Assembly: GCA_027485235.1 (NCBI GenBank)
Contig: JAIXRJ010000016.1
Coordinates: forward strand, 1-64,000
Direction of reading: 5' to 3'
Source of the DNA: Comamonadaceae bacterium
GTDB lineage: Bacteria > Pseudomonadota > Gammaproteobacteria > Burkholderiales > Burkholderiaceae_C
Length of the DNA stretch: 64,000 nt
Numbering within the stretch: position 1 is the first letter of the stretch; each line of letters starts with the position of its first letter. The notes beneath the pieces were generated by a model. The model worked only from the letters and a program-made list of their open reading frames with translations, did not search any database and was not told the DNA's origin. Shown here piece after piece: positions 34,199 to 46,001 of the stretch. Made by a program: the position numbers and the translations under genes.

Positions 34199-35611
34199 TT
34201 ACTTGCCGATGCAGAAACTCGAAAAAATCACGCCCAGCAAATCGTCCGCGCTGAACTCGCCGGTGATCGCATTGAGCGCGTTTTGGCCCAAGCGCAGCTC
34301 TTCGGCCAACAGGTCCAGGTTTTTCGCTTGAGCAGCCAAGTGCGCATCGGCCATGGCCAAGTGCTCGCGCACCCGATGCAGCGCCTGCACATGGCGTTCG
34401 CGGGCGATGAACAGGCCTTCGCTCGCTTGCTGCCATCCGGCTTGCTGCAACAGGTGTTGGCGCAGCGCTTGCAAGCCCTCGCCTGTACGCGCCGATAGGG
34501 TCAGGCCGCTGCGCTCACCCGATGCATGTGCGGCGTCCGCTTTGTTCCACACATCGACCAGCGCCACGCTGGCGGGCAAACGGCTGTGCAGGGCGTTGGC
34601 AATGTCGGCGTCCGCACTGTCGTAATCGGCTTGCCCCACGCGGGTCAGGTCGTGCAAGAACAGCACCGCATCGGCGTTCTCGATCTGACCCCAAGCGCGG
34701 GCAATGCCGATTTGCTCGACCTCGTCCACGCCCTCGCCTTCGCGCAGGCCGGCGGTGTCGATCACATGCAGCGGCACGCCTTCGATCTGAATGGTTTGCT
34801 GCACCACATCACGGGTGGTGCCCGCAATCGGCGTGACGATGGCCAGCTCGGCGCCCGCCAGTGCGTTGAGCAGTGAACTCTTGCCCGCATTGGGCTGACC
34901 GGCAATCACCACCTTGATGCCTTCGCGCAGCAGCGCGCCTTGTTGGGCACGGCCCAGCACGGATTGCAGTGCGGTTTGCAGCTGCCTCAGTTGCCCTTGT
35001 GCATCGGCCTTTTGCAGGAAGTCGATCTCTTCTTCCGGAAAATCCAGTGTGGCCTCCACCAACATGCGCAGGTGGATCAGCGCATCGCGCAAGAGGTGGA
35101 TTTCTTTGGAAAAATCGCCCGCCAAGGAGCGGCTGGCGCTGCGTGCCGCCGCCTCGGTGCTGGCATCGATCAAGTCTGCAATCGCTTCGGCCTGCGCCAG
35201 GTCGATTTTATCGTTCAGAAAAGCGCGCTCCGAAAACTCGCCTGGTTGCGCCACGCGCAAACCGGCCAGACGCGGCAGGCCTGTGCTGGGGTCGGCCTCA
35301 GCTGCCGCCTGCAGGCAACGCGCCACCAACAACTGCAAGACCACCGGCCCGCCGTGCGCTTGCAACTCCAACACATCCTCGCCCGTGAACGAGTGCGGGG
35401 CCACAAAACACAGCGCCAGGCCGTGGTCGATCGGGCTGCCATCGGCGTCGGCAAAAGGCAGGTAAGTGGCCTCGCGCGCTTTCAGGCTGCGCCCGCACAA
35501 GGCCTGAATGAGCGACGACAGCTGGCGGCCCGAGACCCGCACAATGCCCACCGCGCCGCGACCGGGTGCGGTGGCGATGGCGACGATGGGTTCTTGGTGG
35601 CGGGCGAGCAT
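34199..35611 (-). CDS. mnmE: tRNA modification GTPase MnmE (TrmE)
   Basis: 470 aa. N-terminal tetrahydrofolate-binding domain starts [20 protein letters not shown]; the inserted G domain has G1 [15 protein letters not shown]2/G3 GTTRDVV and DTAGLRE, and G4-like NKAD; the C-terminus is the invariant CIGK, whose Cys is required. With MnmG it installs the 5-carboxymethylaminomethyl group on wobble uridine. The ATG at 35611 matches the betaproteobacterial start ([12 protein letters not shown]); another ATG is 12 bp upstream. Follows yidC, past a terminator. Confidence 0.97.
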   Translation of the reverse strand: MLARHQEPIVAIATAPGRGAVGIVRVSGRQLSSLIQALCGRSLKAREATYLPFADADGSPIDHGLALCFVAPHSFTGEDVLELQAHGGPVVLQLLVARCLQAAAEADPSTGLPRLAGLRVAQPGEFSERAFLNDKIDLAQAEAIADLIDASTEAAARSASRSLAGDFSKEIHLLRDALIHLRMLVEATLDFPEEEIDFLQKADAQGQLRQLQTALQSVLGRAQQGALLREGIKVVIAGQPNAGKSSLLNALAGAELAIVTPIAGTTRDVVQQTIQIEGVPLHVIDTAGLREGEGVDEVEQIGIARAWGQIENADAVLFLHDLTRVGQADYDSADADIANALHSRLPASVALVDVWNKADAAHASGERSGLTLSARTGEGLQALRQHLLQQAGWQQASEGLFIARERHVQALHRVREHLAMADAHLAAQAKNLDLLAEELRLGQNALNAITGEFSADDLLGVIFSSFCIGK

Positions 35612-35668
35612 GGGCAGTGTCAAGTGGGGCTTGGACAGGTGTGGAAGGGGTGCAAGGACGCCGAGGCC

Positions 35669-35692
35669 AAAAAAAGGCCGCTTGCGCGGCCC
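35669..35692 (-). terminator. Intrinsic terminator after yidC
   Basis: Minus-strand stem GGCCGC/GCGGCC (loop GCAA) followed by TTTTTTT. It separates yidC from mnmE, so mnmE needs its own promoter or read-through. Confidence 0.9.
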
Positions 35693-35699
35693 TTCGGGT

Positions 35700-37388
35700 T
35701 CACTTGAACGATGGCAGGTTGAACTGTGGCGGCACGCCCATTCGGGTGTTGATCACCCACTGCTGAGCGATCGACAAGATGTTGTTGGTGATCCAGTACA
35801 GCACCAAGCCGGCCGGGAAGAAGAAGAACATCACCGAGAAAATCAGCGGCATGAACCACATCAGCTTGGCTTGCATCGGGTCCGGTGGCGCGGGGTTCAG
35901 CGCGGTTTGCAGCATGGTGGTCAGTGTCATCACGATGGGCAAAATAAAGAACGGATCGGGCGCTGAAAGGTCTTTGATCCACAAAACCCAAGGCGCGTTG
36001 CGCATTTCCACGCTGGAGAGCAGCACCCAGTAAAGCGCAATGAACACCGGAATCTGGACCATGATCGGGAAGCAACCGCCCATCGGGTTGACCTTCTCTT
36101 CGCGGTAGATCTTCATCATCTCTTGCTGCATTTTTTGCGGATCGCTCTTCAAGCGCTCACGCATTTCCATGATCTTGGGGTTGATGGCTTTCATCTTGGC
36201 CATGCTGGCGTAAGCCTTGGCGTTGAGCCAATAGAAAGCAATTTTGAGCAAGAGCACCAGCGCCACGATGGACCAGCCCCAGTTCTGCAAGAAGCTGAAC
36301 AACTTGTCGAGCAACCAGTACAAAGGCTTGGACAGCATGGCCAGCCAGCCATAGTCTTTCACCAAGTCCAGGCCGGGTGCCAAGGCTTCGAGCGCTTTTT
36401 CTTCTTGGGGGCCGCTGAACAGTTGGGCGCTCACGGTTTTGGACTGGCCCGGAGCCAGGTCGGCCAAGGGCGTGATCATGCCCACGGCATACAGGTTGGT
36501 GTCCACCTTGCGCACGAAGTTTTCGCGCTGAATGCCGTCGGCCAGCAACCAAGCCGATGCAAAGTAATGCTGCACCATGGCCACATAACCATTGGGCGAT
36601 GTTTTGTCGATTTCAGCTTTGTTTTTCTCGATGTCGCTGAACTCGACCTTGTTGTACTTCTTGGCTTCGGTGTAGATCGCGGGGCCGGTGAACGTGGAAT
36701 AAAAAGACGATTCACCATCGGGCTTGTTGCCGTCCCGCACCAACTGCAAATACAGTTGCGGCGACACAGCGGTGGTGCCCGTGTTGACCACTTCGTGTTG
36801 GACACCCATGGCGTAGCTGCCGCGCTGCAAGGTGTAAGTCTTGACCAGTTTCACGCCATTTTGCGGATCGGACTCGAAACGCAAAGTCAATGCGTTTTGC
36901 CCCTCTTTGAGGCTTCGCTCGCCGCTGAACTTCATGGGCGATTTGTGTGTGGGAAAGTCGCCGCCAATCAGGCCTGTTTGAGCCACGTAAACGCGGTTGC
37001 TGCTCTGGTCGAGCAAGACCAGCGGTTTGCTGCTGTCGACAAAGTCGGCGTGGCGGGTGAATTCTGTGCGCACCAAGGACCCCCCGTTGGCGTCGAAGCT
37101 GAGCTTGAGCACATCGGTGACCACTTCGATGTTGTCGCGGGAGGCGGTCGAGCCAGCCGGTACAGACGAAGGCACTTGGCCCGGGGTGGCCGCAACCGGT
37201 GCTGCGGTGGCTGTGGGCACGCTGTTGGCGCTGGCAGCCGGGGCTGCAGCGCTCATGGCGGGGGCCGCAACTTCCGGTTTCGGAAAGAAAGTGGCCTTTT
37301 GGCCGTTGGACAGTTGCCATTGGTCCCACAGCAGGACCATGGAAAAACCAAAAATCACCCAAAGGATGGTGCGGCGGATATCGTTCAT
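35700..37388 (-). CDS. yidC: Membrane protein insertase YidC
   Basis: 562 aa. N-terminal anchor [20 protein letters not shown], then a large periplasmic domain (~55-330) and the five-helix 60 kDa insertase core with [38 protein letters not shown] and the conserved groove region ending [15 protein letters not shown]. It inserts membrane proteins with or without SecYEG. The ATG at 37388 overlaps the stop of yidD by 4 bp. Part of rpmH-rnpA-yidD-yidC. Confidence 0.97.
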   Translation of the reverse strand: MNDIRRTILWVIFGFSMVLLWDQWQLSNGQKATFFPKPEVAAPAMSAAAPAASANSVPTATAAPVAATPGQVPSSVPAGSTASRDNIEVVTDVLKLSFDANGGSLVRTEFTRHADFVDSSKPLVLLDQSSNRVYVAQTGLIGGDFPTHKSPMKFSGERSLKEGQNALTLRFESDPQNGVKLVKTYTLQRGSYAMGVQHEVVNTGTTAVSPQLYLQLVRDGNKPDGESSFYSTFTGPAIYTEAKKYNKVEFSDIEKNKAEIDKTSPNGYVAMVQHYFASAWLLADGIQRENFVRKVDTNLYAVGMITPLADLAPGQSKTVSAQLFSGPQEEKALEALAPGLDLVKDYGWLAMLSKPLYWLLDKLFSFLQNWGWSIVALVLLLKIAFYWLNAKAYASMAKMKAINPKIMEMRERLKSDPQKMQQEMMKIYREEKVNPMGGCFPIMVQIPVFIALYWVLLSSVEMRNAPWVLWIKDLSAPDPFFILPIVMTLTTMLQTALNPAPPDPMQAKLMWFMPLIFSVMFFFFPAGLVLYWITNNILSIAQQWVINTRMGVPPQFNLPSFK

Positions 37389-37660
37389 GGGGTCTTCTTT
37401 GACGAAGTAAGGGAAAACAAAGCGGTGAACAAGCGGGGTGCTTGTGTGGGAACAGGGTCGTGGCCACCGTGACACCAAGGGCCACAGCGCACCAAGCGGT
37501 GAACCGTGAGGTAAGCGCCTTGGACGGCGCCATGCTGATCGAGTGCAGCCAAGGCATAGGCCGAACAAGTGGGCTCAAAACGGCAAGATGAGCCAAGCCA
37601 AGGGCTCAGCAGCAAGCGGTAGCCACGCACCACACCCATCAATAAACGCTGAACCATCAT
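37385..37660 (-). CDS. yidD: Membrane protein insertion efficiency factor YidD
   Basis: 91 aa. The conserved core YRLLLSPWLGSSCRFEPTCSAYALAAL with its three cysteines and the end CGPWCHGGHDPVP are diagnostic. It assists YidC-dependent insertion. Starts at one of two adjacent ATGs and overlaps rnpA by 4 bp on one side and yidC on the other. Confidence 0.95.
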   Translation of the reverse strand: MMVQRLLMGVVRGYRLLLSPWLGSSCRFEPTCSAYALAALDQHGAVQGAYLTVHRLVRCGPWCHGGHDPVPTQAPRLFTALFSLTSSKKTP

Positions 37661-38112
37661 GCTTCAGCCTGGGGGGTCAGGGGACGAACGGCACGCTCGA
37701 ACAATTGCACCAGCTCTTGCCTGACCGCCAGCTTCAAGGGCTCGGATGTGGCACTGATGAATTGTTTGCGGTCAAACGCGGTGCGCAATCGCACCACATG
37801 GGCAGCCACAGGCAAACGATCACCAAAGTGCTCGCTCACGTTGTAGATTTGGCGTTTGATGGCGTTGCGGGTCACGGCCCGCCGCGCCCAGCGCTTGGGC
37901 ACCATGGCGCCCAACCAAACGTCAAACAAACCAAAAAGGGCCTGCTCCGGTGAGGGTGCAGGCCCAACTTGTTCAGCAGGTGCCAGGGGAATGTCTGAAG
38001 GTCGGGTCAGTGTCAGTCGGTGCAGCGCAAAGTGCGGTGTGCGCGAGACCGTTCCACCCGCCAGGGCGGCCTGAAACTGTGGGCGTGTTTTCAAACGCTG
38101 CACGATGGCCAA
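37657..38112 (-). CDS. rnpA: Ribonuclease P protein component RnpA
   Basis: 151 aa. The RNA-binding signature RAVTRNAIKRQIYNVSEHF (RNR-type) and the basic helix are present. There is a longer than usual linker (about residues 40-60, APAEQVGPAPSPEQ) between the first strands. It supports the catalytic RNA in 5' tRNA processing. Lies 58 bp after rpmH. Confidence 0.95.
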   Translation of the reverse strand: MAIVQRLKTRPQFQAALAGGTVSRTPHFALHRLTLTRPSDIPLAPAEQVGPAPSPEQALFGLFDVWLGAMVPKRWARRAVTRNAIKRQIYNVSEHFGDRLPVAAHVVRLRTAFDRKQFISATSEPLKLAVRQELVQLFERAVRPLTPQAEA

Positions 38113-38170
38113 ACCCTGAGATCAACCGGATGCGGTGGCAACAGGCCACAGCCACACGGTTGAAAAGGCA

Positions 38171-38305
38171 TCAGACAGCCAAGCGCTTGCGGCCCTTGGC
38201 GCGACGTGCATTGATCACAGCGCGGCCGCCACGGGTTTTCATGCGGACCAAGAAACCGTGGGTACGGGCGCGTCGTGTTTTGGAGGGTTGGTATGTGCGT
38301 TTCAT
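38171..38305 (-). CDS. rpmH: 50S ribosomal protein L34
   Basis: 44 aa: [20 protein letters not shown] at the start, [19 protein letters not shown] in the middle and RLAV at the end, a full-length match to L34. The start codon follows a GGAAGAGCA purine stretch. Its promoter (38357-38385) lies within the putative origin region. First gene of the leftward operon rpmH-rnpA-yidD-yidC. Confidence 0.98.
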   Translation of the reverse strand: MKRTYQPSKTRRARTHGFLVRMKTRGGRAVINARRAKGRKRLAV

Positions 38306-38356
38306 TGCTCTTCCTTTGTGCCCCATGCCATAAAGCTGTGATGGGCGAAACCCGAG

Positions 38357-38385
38357 ATTATTGCAAACTTTCGGCCCCCGGGCAA
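38357..38385 (-). promoter_or_regulatory. rpmH promoter (sigma-70 type)
   Basis: -35 TTGCCC (38385-38380) and -10 AATAAT (38362-38357) are spaced by 17 bp on the minus strand, about 50 bp upstream of the rpmH start. Confidence 0.6.
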
Positions 38386-38470
38386 ATTTACCTGTTTTGA
38401 GCTTTCGGGAACACCCTGATTCAAATCATGTTGATGTGGTTTATGATGACCTTCCAGTTGCCCTTACGAT

Positions 38471-38479
38471 TGTGGATAA
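38471..38479 (-). promoter_or_regulatory. DnaA box (perfect)
   Basis: TTATCCACA on the minus strand, an exact match to the consensus, 65 bp before the dnaA start. It could serve origin firing and dnaA autoregulation. Confidence 0.8.
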
Positions 38480-38519
38480 GCTCTTGATAAAGTCTGCTGT
38501 CCTGCCGTTTTTTTCTTCT

Positions 38520-38528
38520 CTATCCACA
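38520..38528 (+). promoter_or_regulatory. DnaA box (one mismatch)
   Basis: CTATCCACA differs from TTATCCACA only at the first position. It lies 15 bp upstream of the dnaA ATG. Confidence 0.6.
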
Positions 38529-38543
38529 AAAAATAAATACAAC

Positions 38544-39944
38544 ATGTCCGAGGGATATTCCCCAGAAATTGAGATGGATCCGGGTCAGTCACTGTGGCTC
38601 GCTTGCGTGGATGAACTGTCCCGGGAACTGCCCGAGCAGCAACTCAACACCTGGATCAAACCGCTCATTGTGCAAGTCGCGCAAGACCAACAACGGGTCA
38701 CTTTGATGGTGGCCAACCGCTTCAAACTCGACTGGATCCGGACGCAATACGTGGGTCGGCTGGCCGCCATTCTGGAAAAGCTGCAAGGCCATCCAGTTCA
38801 AATAGAGTTAGCGATCACTCTTCGTGAAGCTGGCGTCAAAACAGTACGTCAATCCACGCCATCTTCGATGGAGAACGCTCCTGAAGTGCTGGAAATGGCC
38901 GATGAGCCGGTCGTCAACAGCTTTCGCAGCCGCCTAAATCCGGCCCTGACCTTTGACAACCTCGTCGAAGGCACGGCCAACCGCATGGCGCGTGCCGCTG
39001 CCATGCATGTGTCCGGTCAGCCCGGGCACTTGTACAACCCGTTATTCATCTACGGTGGGGTCGGTTTGGGCAAGACCCACCTGATGCATGCCATTGGCAA
39101 CAAACTGCTGGCCGATCGCCCGGAATCCAAGGTTCTCTACATCCATGCTGAACAGTTTGTGTCGGATGTGGTTAAAGCCTACCAGCGCAAGACTTTTGAC
39201 GAGTTCAAACACCACTACCACTCGCTCGATCTGCTGCTGATCGACGATGTGCAGTTCTTCGCCAACAAGGACCGCACGCAAGAAGAATTCTTCAACGCCT
39301 TTGAGGCCTTGCTGGCCAAAAAGTCGCACATCGTCATGACCAGCGACACCTACCCCAAGGGTCTGGCCGACATCCACGAGCGCTTGGTTTCGCGCTTTGA
39401 TTCGGGTTTGACCGTGGCCATGGAGCCGCCCGAGTTGGAAATGCGGGTGGCGATTTTGATCAACAAAGCCATCAGCGAAGGCAGCGAAATGCCCGAAGAA
39501 GTGGCTTTTTTTGTGGCCAAAAACGTGCGCTCCAACGTGCGCGAGCTCGAAGGCGCGCTGCGCAAGATCCTGGCCTATTCCCGTTTCAACCAAAAAGACA
39601 TCTCCATCCAGTTGGCGCGCGACGCCTTGCGCGACCTGCTGTCCATCCAGAACCGCCAGATCAGTGTGGAAAACATCCAGAAAACCGTGGCCGACTACTA
39701 CAAGATCAAGGTCGCCGACATGTACAGCAAGAAGCGCCCGGCCAGCATCGCCCGGCCGCGCCAAATTGCCATGTACCTGGCCAAGGAAATGACCCAAAAA
39801 AGCTTGCCCGAGATCGGCGAACTCTTTGGGGGACGCGACCACACCACGGTGCTGCACGCGGTGCGCAAGATCGGTGCTGAGCGCCAGCAAATGACCGAAC
39901 TGAACCAGCAGCTCCATGTTCTGGAGCAGACCCTCAAGGGCTGA
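38544..39944 (+). CDS. dnaA: Chromosomal replication initiator protein DnaA
   Basis: 466 aa. Domain I at the N-terminus ([20 protein letters not shown]), AAA+ domain with Walker [10 protein letters not shown] (Lys177) and Walker B IDDVQFF (Asp234-Asp235), sensor region [12 protein letters not shown], and domain IV with the DNA-binding signature [14 protein letters not shown]. The linker domain II is short. The ATG at 38544 has little ribosome binding site; an in-frame ATG at 38574 is an alternative. The frame is open to 38361 in the origin region, which was not counted. Confidence 0.97.
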   Translation: MSEGYSPEIEMDPGQSLWLACVDELSRELPEQQLNTWIKPLIVQVAQDQQRVTLMVANRFKLDWIRTQYVGRLAAILEKLQGHPVQIELAITLREAGVKTVRQSTPSSMENAPEVLEMADEPVVNSFRSRLNPALTFDNLVEGTANRMARAAAMHVSGQPGHLYNPLFIYGGVGLGKTHLMHAIGNKLLADRPESKVLYIHAEQFVSDVVKAYQRKTFDEFKHHYHSLDLLLIDDVQFFANKDRTQEEFFNAFEALLAKKSHIVMTSDTYPKGLADIHERLVSRFDSGLTVAMEPPELEMRVAILINKAISEGSEMPEEVAFFVAKNVRSNVRELEGALRKILAYSRFNQKDISIQLARDALRDLLSIQNRQISVENIQKTVADYYKIKVADMYSKKRPASIARPRQIAMYLAKEMTQKSLPEIGELFGGRDHTTVLHAVRKIGAERQQMTELNQQLHVLEQTLKG

Positions 39945-40062
39945 TGCAGCAATCGTGTCCATGTCCCCCAAAAGCACCCAAAAACAGGCGAAAATGTCGC
40001 TTGTTGACCCTCTCATCCCAGCCCTCAGGGCTGAAGCTTGAAAACCCACCAAAGGCAGACCC

Positions 40063-43862
<3,800 letters not shown>

Positions 43863-43874
43863 TGGGGTGAATCC

Positions 43875-43907
43875 TCATGTCGTCAAAACCCTGTTTTGGC
43901 GACATGA
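43875..43907. repeat. 15-bp stem hairpin downstream of gyrB
   Basis: TCATGTCGTCAAAAC pairs with GTTTTGGCGACATGA (one wobble) around a 3-nt loop. There is no T run. It marks the boundary between the core block and the accessory island. The remaining gap to 44061 holds no gene. Confidence 0.6.
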
Positions 43908-44061
43908 CGGGATTATGTGTACTCGCCAAGAACATGATGACGCTCTCTTGTTCAAAAAGTTGAATTATTGCAACACGTTTGCTTGACGAGTGGGTCCCAC
44001 CAGAAAGATCGCAGCAATCCCACCCTCATTGACTGGCCGCCTTTGTGTGCATGGCCCCATC

Positions 44062-44796
44062 TCAGCCCTGTTGGCTGCGTTTTCTGAGTTGACTGGCTTC
44101 TTCATAGCGCTGCTTTGCCTGAGCATCATCGGCGGCATAGGCCATGTTGTCGTCTTCTGTATGAGCGCCATCGAGTCCGGGTAGTGCTTTGATGTGGTCC
44201 ATCCATACCTTCCGGGCAGGCAACTTCCGAATCAGTGGTTTGAAATAGCCATCCAGCAAACCCTGGTCAGGCTTTTTCAGCTCATGGGTCAAAGCTTGGA
44301 GGTAGTCCATTTTTTTGGAGCGGGCCCAGTCAATCGAAAAGTTGGCACGCGAACAAAGCTCTGTGTGAACAATCAACATGGTCCGGCCATTGCCATCCAG
44401 GAATGGATGTCCCCACGCAAACTGCCCCATTACCACGCCGGGTTTTTGGGCCAAAACGCGTGGGGCGCTGCCCATTTCCAAACCCCACTCCACGGCGCGT
44501 TGTGCCAGAGAAGACACTTCAAACTGGAAGTTCCCTTTTTCGACAAATTGACCCACGCCAAGTTGCCATCTGTCTTGACCAGCCCATGGGTAAAAGTCGC
44601 TGAACAAAACTTGGTGCACCTTGAGAAAGTGCTTGTAGGTCAGCGCCCCTTTGACCGTTCCTAAAAATTCAAACGCATCCTCAAGGTTGGCCTCTAAAAA
44701 GGTGTGTTCCAACACCTTCACCTCGTCCATTCTTTTGAGGCCCTCGAAGTTTTGCAAATAGCCCCGGGATTCGAAGTCGCCAAAAGGATCAAACAC
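44062..44796 (-). CDS. Fic-domain toxin (AMP-transferase type)
   Basis: 244 aa. The Fic active-site motif is complete: HPFLDGNGR at 130-138, the His being catalytic and the Gly-Asn-Gly-Arg loop holding the phosphate. Upstream FSDFYPWAGQDR is the usual substrate-flap region. Such enzymes attach AMP or related groups to target proteins. No clear [S/T]xxxE[G/N] inhibitory helix was found in it, so inhibition must come from another protein. The GTG start at 44796 overlaps the DUF6088 gene by 8 bp. Confidence 0.88.
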   Translation of the reverse strand: MFDPFGDFESRGYLQNFEGLKRMDEVKVLEHTFLEANLEDAFEFLGTVKGALTYKHFLKVHQVLFSDFYPWAGQDRWQLGVGQFVEKGNFQFEVSSLAQRAVEWGLEMGSAPRVLAQKPGVVMGQFAWGHPFLDGNGRTMLIVHTELCSRANFSIDWARSKKMDYLQALTHELKKPDQGLLDGYFKPLIRKLPARKVWMDHIKALPGLDGAHTEDDNMAYAADDAQAKQRYEEASQLRKRSQQG

Positions 44797-45457
44797 CGAG
44801 ATGCTCGCTCAAGTGGTTGGACATCAGGCGCGCCATCTGACGGCCATTGATCAGGTGTTTCTTTTTCAGCAAGACCAAGAGCTTGCCGGTTTCGTCCAGG
44901 GTGACATCGTCGCCCGATGCCCGTGTGACCGCCTCTGCCCATTGGTCCAATCCTGAGCGCTTGAAGTGCACATCGCGTGATATGGCAAAACGCTGGACAA
45001 ATGCACTCACATTTTTCAGTGGCAAGGCATTCAAGTCTTCGGGCAGGCTGATGGGCCTGTTGGCTAAGGTTCGGGCCTTCTTTTGACCAGCGTATTCAAC
45101 AGAAGCTTGACCCCACATAAATTGACGGCTCAGGCGATGACGTCCCCCGTCAATCAGCAACACGTCCTGGCTTTGATCGGACTTGGTTCTTGCGCTTTGG
45201 ATGGTGCGGCCCAGTTTCTTGAAGGCCTCGGATGTCAATGCCAGAACTTCTCCACCAGACAGAGGCGCATTGTTGGCACCCGCCTGAGCTTTAGCGTAAA
45301 CCCCAGAGCTGATCCGCACCAACAAGCCCTCCTTGAGCAGCTGATTCAAGGCGATGGTCAACTGCGAAGGGCTGCACATGCCCGCCCACTCCGAACGAAG
45401 AATCACCCGGTCACGACGCTGACTGAGCGATCTTTTCAGCCTGTCAATGATCTTCAT
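44789..45457 (-). CDS. DUF6088/AbiEi-like winged-helix antitoxin
   Basis: 222 aa. The N-terminal ~60 residues are a winged helix (LRSEWAGMCSPSQLTIALNQ, wing LVRISSGVYAKA), as in AbiEi-type antitoxins; the rest has DGGRHRLSRQF and the C-terminal LLVLLKKKHLINGRQMARLM. Proteins of this type often accompany nucleotidyltransferase toxins, but here the partner is a Fic protein. It probably represses its own promoter (palindrome at 45495-45513) and restrains the Fic toxin. Confidence 0.75.
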   Translation of the reverse strand: MKIIDRLKRSLSQRRDRVILRSEWAGMCSPSQLTIALNQLLKEGLLVRISSGVYAKAQAGANNAPLSGGEVLALTSEAFKKLGRTIQSARTKSDQSQDVLLIDGGRHRLSRQFMWGQASVEYAGQKKARTLANRPISLPEDLNALPLKNVSAFVQRFAISRDVHFKRSGLDQWAEAVTRASGDDVTLDETGKLLVLLKKKHLINGRQMARLMSNHLSEHLGV

Positions 45458-45491
45458 AGAACCTCGCTAAAGCAGATGTCACTTATCACCG

Positions 45492-45519
45492 ATTTTATTA
45501 AAATATTCAATAAAGTCAA
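45492..45519 (-). promoter_or_regulatory. Promoter of the DUF6088-Fic operon
   Basis: -35 TTGACT (45519-45514) and -10 TAAAAT (45497-45492) with a 16-bp spacer, about 35 bp before the start codon. It is much more A+T-rich than the surrounding DNA. Confidence 0.65.
45495..45513. promoter_or_regulatory. Near-perfect palindrome overlapping the TA promoter
   Basis: TTATTAAAATATTCAATAA, 19 bp with matching outer arms TTATT/AATAA, spans the spacer and -10 element. It is a suitable operator for the winged-helix antitoxin. Confidence 0.5.
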
Positions 45520-45598
45520 TGACTTGCTGATGCAGCATATGCCAGTACAGTTGCAAGGCCTGCAGCGTGAAATTCATCAGGCACCAAGGCGGCACTCA

Positions 45599-45958
45599 TT
45601 AACCCGCCCCACTCTGCAAACCAAACACCACACTCATAGGCTGGCTGCCCTGGTGTGATTGGTAGAGCACGCGGCCGTGGTAGGTGAAGGGGGCTGCTTT
45701 ACCTGCGGCCAGCTTGTTTTCGCGCACAAACAAATGGATGTCGATGCCCAAAGTGGCGTGGCGGATGATCTCTTGGCCGCGCTTGCTGCTCGGGTCGGTG
45801 GGGTTTTGGCTTTGCCAGTGAAAGTGGCTGTCATCGATCCAGTGGTCCATGTACTTGTGCTCGTCGGCCTTGCCTTGCTTGTTGATCGTGACCAGCAGGA
45901 TGTGCACCTTTTTGGGGGCCAGCACCACATGACCGGCATGCAAATGGGGAGCCTCATT
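45599..45958 (-). pseudogene. C-terminal remnant of a DUF3427-domain gene
   Basis: About 119 codons open, with no credible start. The translated tail has SHFHWQSQNPTDPSSKRGQE and IHLFVRENKLAAG, which align with the C-terminus of the intact helicase next to it (LFHWQTQN, QLFVREN) but are clearly diverged. It reads on the opposite strand to the helicase and is cut off upstream by an in-frame stop close to the helicase start. It has host-like G+C. It is likely the leftover of an older gene removed when the present helicase gene arrived. Confidence 0.65.
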
Positions 45959-46001
45959 TTCTTAAACGACAATCGAACCTGATGGAATTAAGGGAATCCG
46001 C

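Larger units (their letters stand above)
38306..38543. other. Putative chromosomal replication origin (oriC)
   Basis: 238-bp gap between rpmH and dnaA, the usual origin location in many proteobacteria. It contains one perfect DnaA box (TGTGGATAA, 38471-38479, complement of TTATCCACA), one near-box (CTATCCACA, 38520-38528), a weak TTATCAAGA-type site between them, and A+T-rich sequence at 38505-38543 which may be the unwinding element. The number of recognisable boxes is small. Confidence 0.6.

Noticed and set aside
45655..45690. tRNA-like string (TTGGTAGAGCACGCGG) resembling a D-arm
   Set aside because: No acceptor, anticodon or T arm can be folded around it, and the stretch is explained by the DUF3427 remnant on the other strand.
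45950..46001. Target-site duplication or inverted ends around the helicase gene
   Set aside because: No matching repeat was found between the left (45950-46001) and right (49143-49260) flanks, and no transposase is present.
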